Part shown: one piece after another, positions 16,821-24,956 of the stretch
Numbering within the stretch: the stretch's first letter is position 1
How the letters are laid out: the number at the start of each line of letters is the position of its first letter
Origin: Actinobacteria bacterium casp-actino5
GTDB lineage: Bacteria; Actinomycetota; Acidimicrobiia; Acidimicrobiales; Ilumatobacteraceae
Reading direction: 5' to 3'
NCBI GenBank assembly: GCA_001510385.1
Contig: LFFE01000027.1
Location: 1 to 50,371, forward strand
Length of the DNA: 50,371 nucleotides
The notes under the pieces: generated by a model
What the model was told of the DNA's origin: nothing
The model's input: the letters and a program-made list of their open reading frames with translations, nothing else
Databases searched by the model: none
Translations under genes and position numbers: made by a program

Positions 16821-17195
16821 GTGAAGTTGCGGCGGAACAACAGTGAGCAGCGTGAGAAACGTTCGCGGCCAGCGTCAGTTGATGCTGTCATTGATTCGCT
16901 GGTCTCATACGTCAAAGGACAGTTGCTACGTCCGCTCTCAGGAGCCGGCCGATGGTTGGTGTTCGGCCTAGCGGGAGGAATTCTCGTCGGAGGTGGCGTA
17001 GCGCTCGGATTGCTCGGTGTTTTGCGCCTGCTTCAATCGGAATTCTCAGGTATTGCTGCTGAAGACTCACGACTGTCGTGGCTTCCGTACCTGGTTGTTC
17101 TCATCATCGGCGTCGCAGTGTTGGTAGCGACTCTGCAGCGAATTAACAGGACAGAGTTGTTTGCTGAGCGAGATCAAGAAAGTGGTTCAAGATGA
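16821..17195 (+). CDS. Two-helix membrane protein (holin-superfamily-III-like)
   Basis: A 124-residue protein with a basic N-terminus and two membrane helices (GRWLVFGLAGGILVGGGVAL and LPYLVVLIIGVAVLVATL). The layout resembles the small actinobacterial proteins annotated as phage-holin-like (DUF1469). Nothing around it suggests a prophage. GTG 16821 is preferred because of the -10 spacing; ATG 16800 would add seven residues. It overlaps the next gene by 4 nt (ATGA). Confidence 0.6.
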   Translation: MKLRRNNSEQREKRSRPASVDAVIDSLVSYVKGQLLRPLSGAGRWLVFGLAGGILVGGGVALGLLGVLRLLQSEFSGIAAEDSRLSWLPYLVVLIIGVAVLVATLQRINRTELFAERDQESGSR

Positions 17196-17407
17196 GTGAC
17201 GGGCAGAACACTTCAGTGACTCGAGACGAACTCGAATCAACATTGAGTTCGTTTCAGAGCAGCCTCCGGGGTCAAATCGAGGACCGTCGCCAAACGATCG
17301 TTGTTGCCGGCGTTGCGATCTCAGTTGGTCTTGCGGTGGTGGCGTATTTGCTTGGCCGCCGATCAGGGCGCCGTAAATCTGCGATTATCGATATTCGTCG
17401 ACTCTGA
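17192..17407 (+). CDS. Small single-pass membrane protein, function unknown
   Basis: A 71-residue protein: a polar N-terminal helix of about 33 residues, one membrane helix (TIVVAGVAISVGLAVVAYLL) and a basic tail. ATG 17192 overlaps the preceding stop (ATGA). It belongs to the small-protein run ahead of ttuB. No family recognised. Confidence 0.65.
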   Translation: MSDGQNTSVTRDELESTLSSFQSSLRGQIEDRRQTIVVAGVAISVGLAVVAYLLGRRSGRRKSAIIDIRRL

Positions 17408-17418
17408 GATAGGTCGTA

Positions 17419-17631
17419 GTGCGTCGTCAACTGTCTGACCGATTATTTACAACATCGGTTCGTCGCGGTCTGTTGGGCGGTAACCCAGCGCTGAGGTCTG
17501 TTGCCATTGGCATGGTGGTGATTCGTGGCGCTCGGAGACTCGTCGGCCGTCGGCCCGAGATTGTTAAGCGGGTGAGGATGCGTCCGGGCACATCGATGTC
17601 GGTAGCTGTTCGACGTGGTGGCCGTCGTTGA
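17419..17631 (+). CDS. Small Arg-rich protein, function unknown
   Basis: A 70-residue, strongly basic protein (many Arg, few acidic residues) with one weakly hydrophobic stretch (SVAIGMVVIRGA). GTG start 17419. Its stop overlaps the ttuB start codon, so it is translated as part of the same unit. No family recognised. Confidence 0.55.
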   Translation: MRRQLSDRLFTTSVRRGLLGGNPALRSVAIGMVVIRGARRLVGRRPEIVKRVRMRPGTSMSVAVRRGGRR

Positions 17632-17822
17632 TCGTTCGATTGCGACAGCCATCACGAGAGGTCGAGGTTCGTGGAGGAAGGCCAGCTCGAGCGATTTTGT
17701 TAGAGCTGGGTTTTGCCCCTGAGGGCTACATCGTGATCTGTAACGGAACTCTCGTTCCATCAGACACTGTGCTCAATGAAGATGATGCCGTCGAACTACG
17801 GCCAGTCATTTCAGGGGGCTGA
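17628..17822 (+). CDS. ttuB: Ubiquitin-like sulfur carrier protein (TtuB/ThiS/MoaD type)
   Basis: A 64-residue beta-grasp protein ending in the diglycine RPVISGG, the hallmark of sulfur carriers whose C-terminus is adenylated and turned into a thiocarboxylate. The segments VICNGTLVP and LNEDDAVELRPV fit the ThiS/MoaD/TtuB pattern. Its stop is 2 nt before ttuA, so TtuB, the sulfur donor for tRNA 2-thiolation in Thermus, is the best identification. ThiS is less likely because no thiamine genes are near. The TTG start at 17628 overlaps the upstream stop. In Thermus, TtuB can also be attached to proteins. Confidence 0.82.
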   Translation: MIVRLRQPSREVEVRGGRPARAILLELGFAPEGYIVICNGTLVPSDTVLNEDDAVELRPVISGG

Positions 17823-17824
17823 CG

Positions 17825-18814
17825 ATGTCGAAATGTCGATCGTGTGGCGAGCCAGCGGTCATTGATCTGCCGCGACACAATGCGAACTTTTGCAGTGAGC
17901 ACTTCATGCAACTCTGTCACCGGCAACTTGAGAAAGCGATCTCTGATTTCGACATGTTGAGTCGAGAAGATCGTGTTCTCGTCGCTGTCTCGGGTGGCAA
18001 GGACTCGCTTGCCCTGTGGGACATGTTGCTGGAAGCCGGCTACCACGCCGACGGGCTCTACATCGGGCTGGGTATCGGCGAGTACAGCGATGAGAGCGGC
18101 GTGATAACTCGGGCATTCGCTGCCTCTCAAGGATTGAAACTGATTGAGGTTGACATCCGGAATGAACACGGTTTTGACATCCCAACAGCAGCTGGGGTGA
18201 CCGGACGAAGCCCGTGCTCGGCTTGCGGCTTATCAAAACGACACATCTTCGACGAAGTCGCTCAACGTGAGGGATACGACGTACTCGCAACCGGCCACAA
18301 TCTTGATGACGAAGCTGCGGTGCTATTCGGTAACACATTGCGGTGGGATATCGAATACCTCAGGCGTCAGGCTCCGGTGCTCACAGCAGGTAATGGATTT
18401 GGGAAGAAAGTGAAGCCTCTCGTGCGGTTGACCGAGCGAGAGATGGCCGCTTGGTGTGTCATCCGGGGAATTGACTACGTCGTCGAGGAGTGTCCGATGG
18501 CGGTGGGAAACAAACACCTCGCCTATAAAGACGCCCTCAACAGACTTGATGCAGCGTCGCCAGGGACAAAAGCCTCGTTCTACCTCGGGTACTTGGAACG
18601 AATGCAGCCAGTTCTCGCTGAACACGCAGATGTCGATGCGCCGAGTTCGTGCCCAAATTGTGGCGCTCCGTCGGCGAGCGCAGATCAACCCTGTGCGTTT
18701 TGTCGGCTCGTCGATTCAGCGACTGGGCATGACGCAATTCCGGTCAGAATGGTGCTGAATAAGAAGGCTCGCAAGATATTTGATGCTCAATGGGGGAGTC
18801 AAGATGGCAAGTAA
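17825..18814 (+). CDS. ttuA: tRNA 2-thiouridine synthase TtuA (position 54 type)
   Basis: A 329-residue PP-loop tRNA thiolase. Zinc finger 1 uses C4, C7, C23 and H26; the ATP-binding PP-loop SGGKDS is at 56-61; C131, C134 and C223 fit the iron-sulfur cluster ligands; zinc finger 2 uses C276, C279, C290 and C293. The two zinc fingers separate TtuA from TtcA. TtuA proteins make 2-thiouridine or 2-thioribothymidine at tRNA position 54, taking sulfur from TtuB. It overlaps trmI by 11 nt. In this window the E1-like activating enzyme is not seen. Confidence 0.88.
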   Translation: MSKCRSCGEPAVIDLPRHNANFCSEHFMQLCHRQLEKAISDFDMLSREDRVLVAVSGGKDSLALWDMLLEAGYHADGLYIGLGIGEYSDESGVITRAFAASQGLKLIEVDIRNEHGFDIPTAAGVTGRSPCSACGLSKRHIFDEVAQREGYDVLATGHNLDDEAAVLFGNTLRWDIEYLRRQAPVLTAGNGFGKKVKPLVRLTEREMAAWCVIRGIDYVVEECPMAVGNKHLAYKDALNRLDAASPGTKASFYLGYLERMQPVLAEHADVDAPSSCPNCGAPSASADQPCAFCRLVDSATGHDAIPVRMVLNKKARKIFDAQWGSQDGK

Positions 18815-19661
18815 TCAAACGTTTAGTTATGGCGAACGCGTATTGCTCCTCGATAAAAAGCGCCGTCGATACCTTGTTGAGCTTGTAGAGGGCGGTGAGT
18901 TTCATAGTCATGCCGGATTTGTTTCGCATTCTGACGTCATTTCTGTCGTCGAGGGGACGGTGGTCCGCAGCACTCACGGAGCCGAATACACCGTGCTTCG
19001 CCCGACCCTCGAAGACTTTGTCCTCGAAATGCCTCGAGGAGCTCAGGTCATTTACCCGAAAGACCTTGCACCAATTTGCATACTCGCCGACATTTCTCCG
19101 GGGGTCAAAGTGCTCGAGAGCGGAGTTGGTTCAGGAGCTCTTTCAATGACAATGCTCCGATGGGGAGCTGACATCACGGGATACGAACTACGAGAAGATT
19201 TCGCCAACCGAGCACGCGCAAACGTGGTGTCGTTTCTTGGCGAAGGGGTGCTCGACCGCTACAACGTCAAAATTGGTGATGCATATGAGGGGATCGACCC
19301 CGCTGATGGGCCCTTTGACCGGGTTGTGCTTGACCTTCCTGAGCCGTGGAATGTCGTTCCTCACGCCGAAAAAGTACTGAGGCCAGGAGGGATCCTCGTT
19401 GCATATACGCCGTCAATCACGCAGGCAGCTCAGACGCGTGAGCAGATGAAAGGCCGGTGGCTCGATACGCGAACGATTGAAGTTCTACACCGGGGATGGC
19501 ACATTGATGGACAAGCCGTTCGACCCGACCATCGCATGGTTGCGCACACAGGGTTTTTGACTGCCGGCCGATTCCTCGGCCAAAGCGCATCACGGATTGC
19601 AGAAAATACTTCCCCGGCTGATGCCGCTACGGCACCTGACATTGAGGCGTCAGAGAACTGA
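18804..19661 (+). CDS. trmI: tRNA (adenine-58-N1)-methyltransferase TrmI
   Basis: A 285-residue SAM-dependent methyltransferase of the TrmI family, which forms m1A58 in the tRNA T-loop as a tetramer. It has the small N-terminal beta domain, motif I as LESGVGSGALS, the acidic VLDLPEPWNV and the RMVAHTGFLT tail typical of actinobacterial TrmI. ATG 18804 has GGGGGAG 5 nt upstream. Mycobacterium tuberculosis also keeps its trmI close to mpa. Here it directly follows ttuA, which modifies the neighbouring position 54. Confidence 0.94.
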   Translation: MASNQTFSYGERVLLLDKKRRRYLVELVEGGEFHSHAGFVSHSDVISVVEGTVVRSTHGAEYTVLRPTLEDFVLEMPRGAQVIYPKDLAPICILADISPGVKVLESGVGSGALSMTMLRWGADITGYELREDFANRARANVVSFLGEGVLDRYNVKIGDAYEGIDPADGPFDRVVLDLPEPWNVVPHAEKVLRPGGILVAYTPSITQAAQTREQMKGRWLDTRTIEVLHRGWHIDGQAVRPDHRMVAHTGFLTAGRFLGQSASRIAENTSPADAATAPDIEASEN

Positions 19662-19663
19662 AA

Positions 19664-19909
19664 TCAGGGTTCGATGTAAATGCATTCGCCGGGGCATTCC
19701 TCGGCGGACTCGACAACCCCATCAAGTTGGCTGTCAGGGAACTCGGCCATACCGTCTGCACCCTGAGGGTTACCTTTTGCGGTAGCGAAAATCTTGTCGC
19801 CCTCTTTCACGTAGGCGAGACCATCGTCGAGCAACGCAAACACGTCGGGTGCGATTTCTTCGCAAAGTCCGTCGCCGGTGCAGAGATCTTGGTCAATCCA
19901 TACCTTCAT
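19664..19909 (-). CDS. Single-cluster ferredoxin
   Basis: An 81-residue acidic ferredoxin. C10 and C16 (CTGDGLC) and the late C72-P pair fit the C-x5-C...C-P pattern of actinobacterial 3Fe-4S (or 4Fe-4S) ferredoxins; a further C76 follows. The stretch between the two cysteine groups is longer than in the usual ~65-residue proteins. It is convergent to trmI with only 2 nt between. A weak AAGGAG lies 9 nt before the ATG. Partner not visible; P450 or TtuA-type enzymes are possibilities only. Confidence 0.85.
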   Translation of the reverse strand: MKVWIDQDLCTGDGLCEEIAPDVFALLDDGLAYVKEGDKIFATAKGNPQGADGMAEFPDSQLDGVVESAEECPGECIYIEP

Positions 19910-20065
19910 GGGTGGGGGCTCCTTCGTAAATTCAAAACCTGTCTGGCGTAAGTGTAACGCTGAACTTTGGTTCAGTCACATCTCTACTGCCCTGAATTCG
20001 TGAGTTCACCGATGAATTCTCTTCAGGGGTGTGAGAAGATGAGTTCAGAGAGAGGAGGCGCAACG

Positions 20066-21766
20066 GTGGATGGTCACGAACAGTCACAGCATGCTGATGA
20101 GATCAGCGAGTTGAGGGCAGAAATTGATCGCCTAAAGAAAGGCGTTTCAGAACCCTCGCACCGAATCCGCGCCTTAGAGGCGCGAATCATCGAACTCAAA
20201 GGTGAGCTCGCTGGATCAATTTCGAGAAACGAACGACTTAGCGGCACATTGCGTGAGGCCAAAGAGCAGATCGAATCACTTCGCGATGATGTTGAGCGCC
20301 TAACAGCAACCCCAAACACCTATGGGGTTGTGCTTCATAGAAATGACGACGACACCTTCGATGTCATCTCCACGGGCAGAAAGTTCCGTGTCGTTGCGGG
20401 ACCAGAAGTCGATTCAGCTGACGTCGTTGCTGGATCAGAAGTTGTTCTCAATGACGCGATGGTGATCATCGGTGTTCGCCCACCTGACACGGTCGGCGAT
20501 ATCGGTACCATTCGAGAGCTTCTCGACGACGGAATTCGGGTCGTCGTCACTACGCGTTCGGACGAGGACGCCGTGTGTGCCCTGAGTGACAACTTGAGGG
20601 GAACCCGCCTCCGGATTGGTGACCGAGTTCGTATTGACGCGCGCTCGGCCCTTGTGCTCGAAGTTCTTGGCCGTCCAGACGTTGATGAGTTACTGCTCGA
20701 AGTGGTCCCTGATGTGACCTACGACGACATCGGCGGACTCGATCGGCAAATCGCAGAGATTGCCGACGCAGTGGAACTTCCGTTCTTGCATGCTGACCTA
20801 TTTGCCGAACATCGCTTACCTGCACCAAAAGGAATTCTTCTGTACGGTCCGCCGGGCTGTGGCAAGACACTGATTGCGAAAGCGGTTGCAAACAGCCTGG
20901 CGAAAAAGGTTGCTGCAGCGATCGGCGAAGACAAAGGGCGCAGCTATTTCGTCAACATCAAAGGACCGGAACTGTTGAACAAATACGTCGGAGAGACGGA
21001 ACGGCAGATTCGTCTCGTGTTCGAACGAGCCCGCGAAAAAAGTGATGAGGGTTGGCCAGTTATTGTGTTCTTTGACGAGATGGACTCAATGTTCCGTACC
21101 CGAGGAACCGGCGTTTCTTCAGATATGGAGTCAACGGTCGTACCGCAGCTGCTCGCCGAGATCGACGGTGTCGAAGGTCTTGAGAACGTGATCGTCATCG
21201 GTGCGACGAACCGCGAAGATCTCATCGACCCTGCAATCCTTCGTCCTGGCCGCCTCGATGTCAAAATCCGAATTGACCGGCCGGATGCCGTGGCTGCCAA
21301 GCAGGTCTTTTTGCGATATCTCAACGAGGAAATCCCGTTGCGAGCTGGTGAATCGATCGACCAGATGGTTGATGCTGCCGTCGAAGAGATGTATCGAACT
21401 GATGAATCCAATAGGTTCCTCGAAGTCACCTATGCCAACGGTGATAAGGAAGTTCTGTACTTCAAAGATTTTGCATCTGGGGCCATGATCGAAAACATCG
21501 TGAGGCGAGCAAAGAAAGCGGCGATTAAGCGAGTGATTGCCGGAGGTACACGCGGGGTGGCCACGGTCGACCTCGTCGATGCTGTCCGTTCAGAATTTGT
21601 CGAGCACGAGGACTTGCCAAACACGACGAACCCAGATGACTGGGCAAAGGTCTCGGGTCGAAAAGGTGAACGAATCGTGTTCATCAGAACGCTCGTCGAC
21701 CGTGAGGCAGGAATTGCAGGCGGCGGCCGAGCGATCGAGCGGACTCAGACCGGACAGTACTTGTAA
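20066..21766 (+). CDS. mpa: Proteasomal ATPase ARC/Mpa
   Basis: A 566-residue AAA+ ring ATPase that captures pupylated proteins, unfolds them and feeds the 20S proteasome. An N-terminal coiled coil (about 10-80) binds Pup, two OB-like domains follow, then the AAA domain with GPPGCGKT and the Walker B segment IVFFDEMDS. The C-terminus ends in GQYL, the tail that docks into the proteasome alpha ring. GTG 20066 is chosen because AGGAGG (20053-20058) lies 7 nt upstream; ATG 20039 is an alternative. A TAACGC-type -10 at 19955-19960 could give a ~100-nt leader. Confidence 0.95.
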   Translation: MDGHEQSQHADEISELRAEIDRLKKGVSEPSHRIRALEARIIELKGELAGSISRNERLSGTLREAKEQIESLRDDVERLTATPNTYGVVLHRNDDDTFDVISTGRKFRVVAGPEVDSADVVAGSEVVLNDAMVIIGVRPPDTVGDIGTIRELLDDGIRVVVTTRSDEDAVCALSDNLRGTRLRIGDRVRIDARSALVLEVLGRPDVDELLLEVVPDVTYDDIGGLDRQIAEIADAVELPFLHADLFAEHRLPAPKGILLYGPPGCGKTLIAKAVANSLAKKVAAAIGEDKGRSYFVNIKGPELLNKYVGETERQIRLVFERAREKSDEGWPVIVFFDEMDSMFRTRGTGVSSDMESTVVPQLLAEIDGVEGLENVIVIGATNREDLIDPAILRPGRLDVKIRIDRPDAVAAKQVFLRYLNEEIPLRAGESIDQMVDAAVEEMYRTDESNRFLEVTYANGDKEVLYFKDFASGAMIENIVRRAKKAAIKRVIAGGTRGVATVDLVDAVRSEFVEHEDLPNTTNPDDWAKVSGRKGERIVFIRTLVDREAGIAGGGRAIERTQTGQYL

Positions 21767-21770
21767 GCCG

Positions 21771-23270
21771 ATGGCAGTTCCCAAGGTGTGTGGTCTGGAA
21801 ACCGAATACGGGATCCTTGTCCGCGGAGCAGATAACAACCCGGTGACCGCATCGGCTCTGTTGATCAATGCGTACACCGGTGCAGCGCAAGAGCAGGTGG
21901 CATTTGATCTGATCGCCGAGGATCCGCAGCGTGATGCTCGATCTCCTGACCCGCTAGATCCGTACGAGTTCGACCCTGAACTCGAATACACCCCAGTCAA
22001 CGCCGTGCTGACGAACGGCGCCCGATACTACGTTGACCATGCGCATCCAGAAATGTCAACTCCAGAGGTTCGCACCCCTCGAGAGGCAGTCATTTGGGAC
22101 CGGGCTGGCGAAGAAATCATCCGTCAGTCGATGACCGCAGCACAACGTTTGGTACCAGATGGAGCAGAAATTCTGATCCATAAGAACAACTCAGATGGCA
22201 AAGGCAACTCCTACGGATGTCACGAGAATTACCTCGTAGACCGCGGACTTCCCTTTGGAAAAGTGATTTCAGCGGTTATGGCTCATTTCGTGACCCGCCA
22301 AGTATTTGCAGGGGCAGGAAAAGTAGGATGCGAACTACCCGGAATGGCATCAGATTCGGTGAGCTTCCAAATTTCACAGCGAGCGGACTTTTTCGAAGAA
22401 GAGGTTGGACTCGAAACGACCGTTCGTCGACCAATCGTCAACACACGTGACGAACCCCACTGCGACCCAGCGAAGTATCGCCGCTTACATGTCATCGCAG
22501 GTGACGCAAACATGTCCGAGGTCGCAACCTTCCTCAAAGTTGCATCAACCGCGATGCTTCTCGCTGCGGCTGAAGACGACCCGATGATGGAAATGCCTGC
22601 ACTGGCGAACCCTGTGCGTGCAATAACGCAAGTGAGCCATGACCCAACGCTTACTGCAGTGGTTTCGACCTATGAGGGCACCACTGTGCGCGCTATTGAA
22701 GTGCAGTGGCAACTATTTGAAATCGCACGATTATGGGTCGAACGAACTGGAGGCGAGGCAGTCGGCGAAGAGGACTGCAACCTCGCTTTGCGCCAATGGG
22801 AGCAGATCCTGAGCGGATTGGAGAGTGATCCGCTCACAGTTGCCGATCGAGTTGATTGGGTGGCGAAACAACGACTGATCAATGCCTACGCAGATCGTCA
22901 CAATGTTGTCGCTGGATCTGCTTCACTTCGAGCGATTGACTTGCAATACCACGACATGCGACCCTCGAAAGGACTTGCATCACGGTGCGGGCTCGTCACA
23001 TTGGTTGATGGCAACGAAGTTCAACAGGCAACGACACATCCGCCAACGAGCACCCGGGCGTACTTCCGTGGACGATGTGTTGAGCGCTACGGACATGACA
23101 TCATCGCGGCGAATTGGGACTCCATGGTGTTCGATATCGGTGTTGACCCGCTGCGACGAGTTCCAATGGATGATCCGTTACGCGGCACAGCGGAACTCGT
23201 GGCTAACGTGATCGACAACAGCGCGACGGCCGTAGATTTGGTTGCGGCACTTGCTGAACCAATCGGATAA
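21771..23270 (+). CDS. dop: Depupylase/deamidase Dop
   Basis: A 499-residue member of the carboxylate-amine ligase-like Dop/PafA family. It begins with GLETEYGI, then has a long insertion after residue 36 (AQEQVAFDLIAEDPQRDARS region) corresponding to the Dop-loop that PafA lacks, and [16 protein letters not shown]. Dop cleaves the isopeptide bond between Pup and substrate lysine, and deamidates Pup where it ends in Gln. Since Pup here already ends in Glu, only depupylation should be needed. It starts 4 nt after mpa. Confidence 0.94.
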   Translation: MAVPKVCGLETEYGILVRGADNNPVTASALLINAYTGAAQEQVAFDLIAEDPQRDARSPDPLDPYEFDPELEYTPVNAVLTNGARYYVDHAHPEMSTPEVRTPREAVIWDRAGEEIIRQSMTAAQRLVPDGAEILIHKNNSDGKGNSYGCHENYLVDRGLPFGKVISAVMAHFVTRQVFAGAGKVGCELPGMASDSVSFQISQRADFFEEEVGLETTVRRPIVNTRDEPHCDPAKYRRLHVIAGDANMSEVATFLKVASTAMLLAAAEDDPMMEMPALANPVRAITQVSHDPTLTAVVSTYEGTTVRAIEVQWQLFEIARLWVERTGGEAVGEEDCNLALRQWEQILSGLESDPLTVADRVDWVAKQRLINAYADRHNVVAGSASLRAIDLQYHDMRPSKGLASRCGLVTLVDGNEVQQATTHPPTSTRAYFRGRCVERYGHDIIAANWDSMVFDIGVDPLRRVPMDDPLRGTAELVANVIDNSATAVDLVAALAEPIG

Positions 23271-23293
23271 CACACGCGTGAGAAGGTAGAGCG

Positions 23294-23479
23294 ATGCCAG
23301 ATCGAATTCAGCGAAAGAAAACAGAGCGTCAGAGTGAGGAAGTGGCTGAAGCTGAGGTCACACCGACGGAGTCGGCGGCTATTGACGACATCGACGATCT
23401 CCTTGATGAAATCGATGAAATTCTCGAAGAAAATGCCGAAGAATTTGTGCGTTCGTACGTGCAAAAGGGTGGTGAGTAA
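23294..23479 (+). CDS. pup: Prokaryotic ubiquitin-like protein Pup
   Basis: A 61-residue, acidic, largely disordered protein with the conserved helix region IDDLLDEIDEILEENAEEFV and the C-terminus VQKGGE. PafA links the terminal Glu side chain to substrate lysines. The ending is GGE rather than the mycobacterial GGQ, so ligation needs no prior deamidation. A GAAGG site lies just upstream of ATG 23294; prcB starts 2 nt after its stop. Confidence 0.97.
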   Translation: MPDRIQRKKTERQSEEVAEAEVTPTESAAIDDIDDLLDEIDEILEENAEEFVRSYVQKGGE

Positions 23480-23481
23480 CG

Positions 23482-24270
23482 GTGGCAATGCCTGTGTTTA
23501 CACCGGGAGATGATCCGGGAGCAGATTTCCCCATGTTGTTGCAGCGATCGGGCTACGGACCGGTCAATCTCCCTCCAGGATCAACAATAGAGTCTCCCCA
23601 TGCCACCACCTGTGTGGCAGTTCGTTACGACAACGGTGTCGTCATGGCTGGCGACCGGCGCGCAACCTCTGGTCACCTCATTTCGCATCGGACAATGGAG
23701 AAGGTCGTTCAAGCCGACCTCCACTCGGGAGTCGCAATTGCCGGAGCTGCTGGACCTGCGGTGGACATGATCAGATTGTTTCAGGTGCAACTGGAGTACT
23801 ACGAGAAGGTGCAAGGAAGTGCGTTGAGTTTGGAAGGAAAAGCCAACCAACTTGCGTCGATGGTTCGGGCAAATATTCCAGGAGCGATGCAAGGTATGGG
23901 CGTCGTGCCAATTTTTGCGGGATACGACATCCGTCGATCCGTCGGCCGACTGTGGGCGTACGACATGCTTGGCGGCCGCTACGAAGAGCGTGATCATGTG
24001 GCGACCGGTTCCGGCTCTTTGCATGCTTCTACGGTGATGAAGGTTGGTTATCGCTCGAACCTCACCCGCGACGAGGCAGTAGAACTCGTCGCACGCAGTC
24101 TCTGGGAGGCAGCCGATTCAGACTCGGCAACTGGCGGGCCAGACATGGTGAGAGGGATTTTTCCGGTTGTCGCGACGATTGATAGTGACGGGTGGATGCT
24201 GGTGGCCGATAACGAACTCGCTGACCGGTATCGAACGATTATCAGTCAAGTCGAAGGCTCAACGTCATGA
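23482..24270 (+). CDS. prcB: 20S proteasome beta subunit
   Basis: A 262-residue precursor. A 41-residue propeptide ends before the catalytic Thr42 (TTCVAVRY); relative to it, Asp17 (AGDRR) and Lys33 (MEKVV) are in the expected active-site positions. After self-cleavage the N-terminal threonine attacks peptide bonds inside the barrel. The GTG start at 23482 is 2 nt after pup, and the end overlaps prcA as ATGA. Confidence 0.97.
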   Translation: MAMPVFTPGDDPGADFPMLLQRSGYGPVNLPPGSTIESPHATTCVAVRYDNGVVMAGDRRATSGHLISHRTMEKVVQADLHSGVAIAGAAGPAVDMIRLFQVQLEYYEKVQGSALSLEGKANQLASMVRANIPGAMQGMGVVPIFAGYDIRRSVGRLWAYDMLGGRYEERDHVATGSGSLHASTVMKVGYRSNLTRDEAVELVARSLWEAADSDSATGGPDMVRGIFPVVATIDSDGWMLVADNELADRYRTIISQVEGSTS

Positions 24271-24950
24271 GCATGCCGTATTACGTTGCGCCCGAGCAGG
24301 CGATGAAGGATCGGGCAGATTTTGCCCGAAAAGGAATTTCAAGAGGTCGTGCACTTGTTGCTTTGCGATTCGAGAACGGAATTGTGCTTGTGGCAGAGAA
24401 CGCTTCGCAGTCACTGCGCAAAGTCAGCGAAATTTATGACCGCATCGCCTTCGCCGGAGTTGGGAAGTACAACGAGTTTGATCAGCTTCGGGTGGCGGGT
24501 ATCAGATCGGCCGAACTCACTGGTTACCAATATTCCCGTGACGATGTCGATGCACGTGGCTTGGCAAACGACTACGCGCAGCTTCTCGGAAACTCGTTTA
24601 CGCACGGAATGAAGCCGATGGAAGTTGAGATACTCGTTGCCGAGGTCGGAATTGACGGTGGTCATGACGATCAGATTTTCCACATCATGTACGACGGAAC
24701 AGTGATCGATCGCCCTGATACGTGTGCACTCGGTGGCGAATCCGACGCGATTTCAACGCGTCTTCAAGCCGGGTTCAGCGATGGCCTATCGCTTGGTGAG
24801 GCGATCAAGCTCGGAGTCTCGGCCTTATCGGGTAGCGACAGAGAGCTTTCAGCAAGTTCGCTCGAAATCGCTCTACTCGAACGAAATGGCACGCGACGTT
24901 GTTTCCGTCGCTTGGAACCATCAGAGGTTGATGCTGTCCTGCAAGAATGA
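24267..24950 (+). CDS. prcA: 20S proteasome alpha subunit
   Basis: A 227-residue alpha subunit that forms the gated outer rings. The N-terminus MSMPYYVAPEQAMKDRADFA is the typical actinobacterial gate segment, followed by ARKGISRGR. No catalytic threonine is expected or seen. Overlaps prcB by 4 nt; pxpA starts 6 nt later, so it is likely cotranscribed with the 5-oxoprolinase genes. Confidence 0.96.
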   Translation: MSMPYYVAPEQAMKDRADFARKGISRGRALVALRFENGIVLVAENASQSLRKVSEIYDRIAFAGVGKYNEFDQLRVAGIRSAELTGYQYSRDDVDARGLANDYAQLLGNSFTHGMKPMEVEILVAEVGIDGGHDDQIFHIMYDGTVIDRPDTCALGGESDAISTRLQAGFSDGLSLGEAIKLGVSALSGSDRELSASSLEIALLERNGTRRCFRRLEPSEVDAVLQE

Positions 24951-24956
24951 TCAGCG

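Noticed and set aside
16821-17195. Prophage remnant suggested by a holin-like protein
   Set aside because: No integrase, structural, lysis or attachment sequences are nearby, and such two-helix proteins are normal chromosomal genes in actinobacteria.
17825-18814. TtcA (position 32 thiolase) as an identity for the PP-loop protein
   Set aside because: TtcA lacks the two zinc fingers, and the gene is fused in an operon with a GG-ending carrier and trmI, which fits TtuA.
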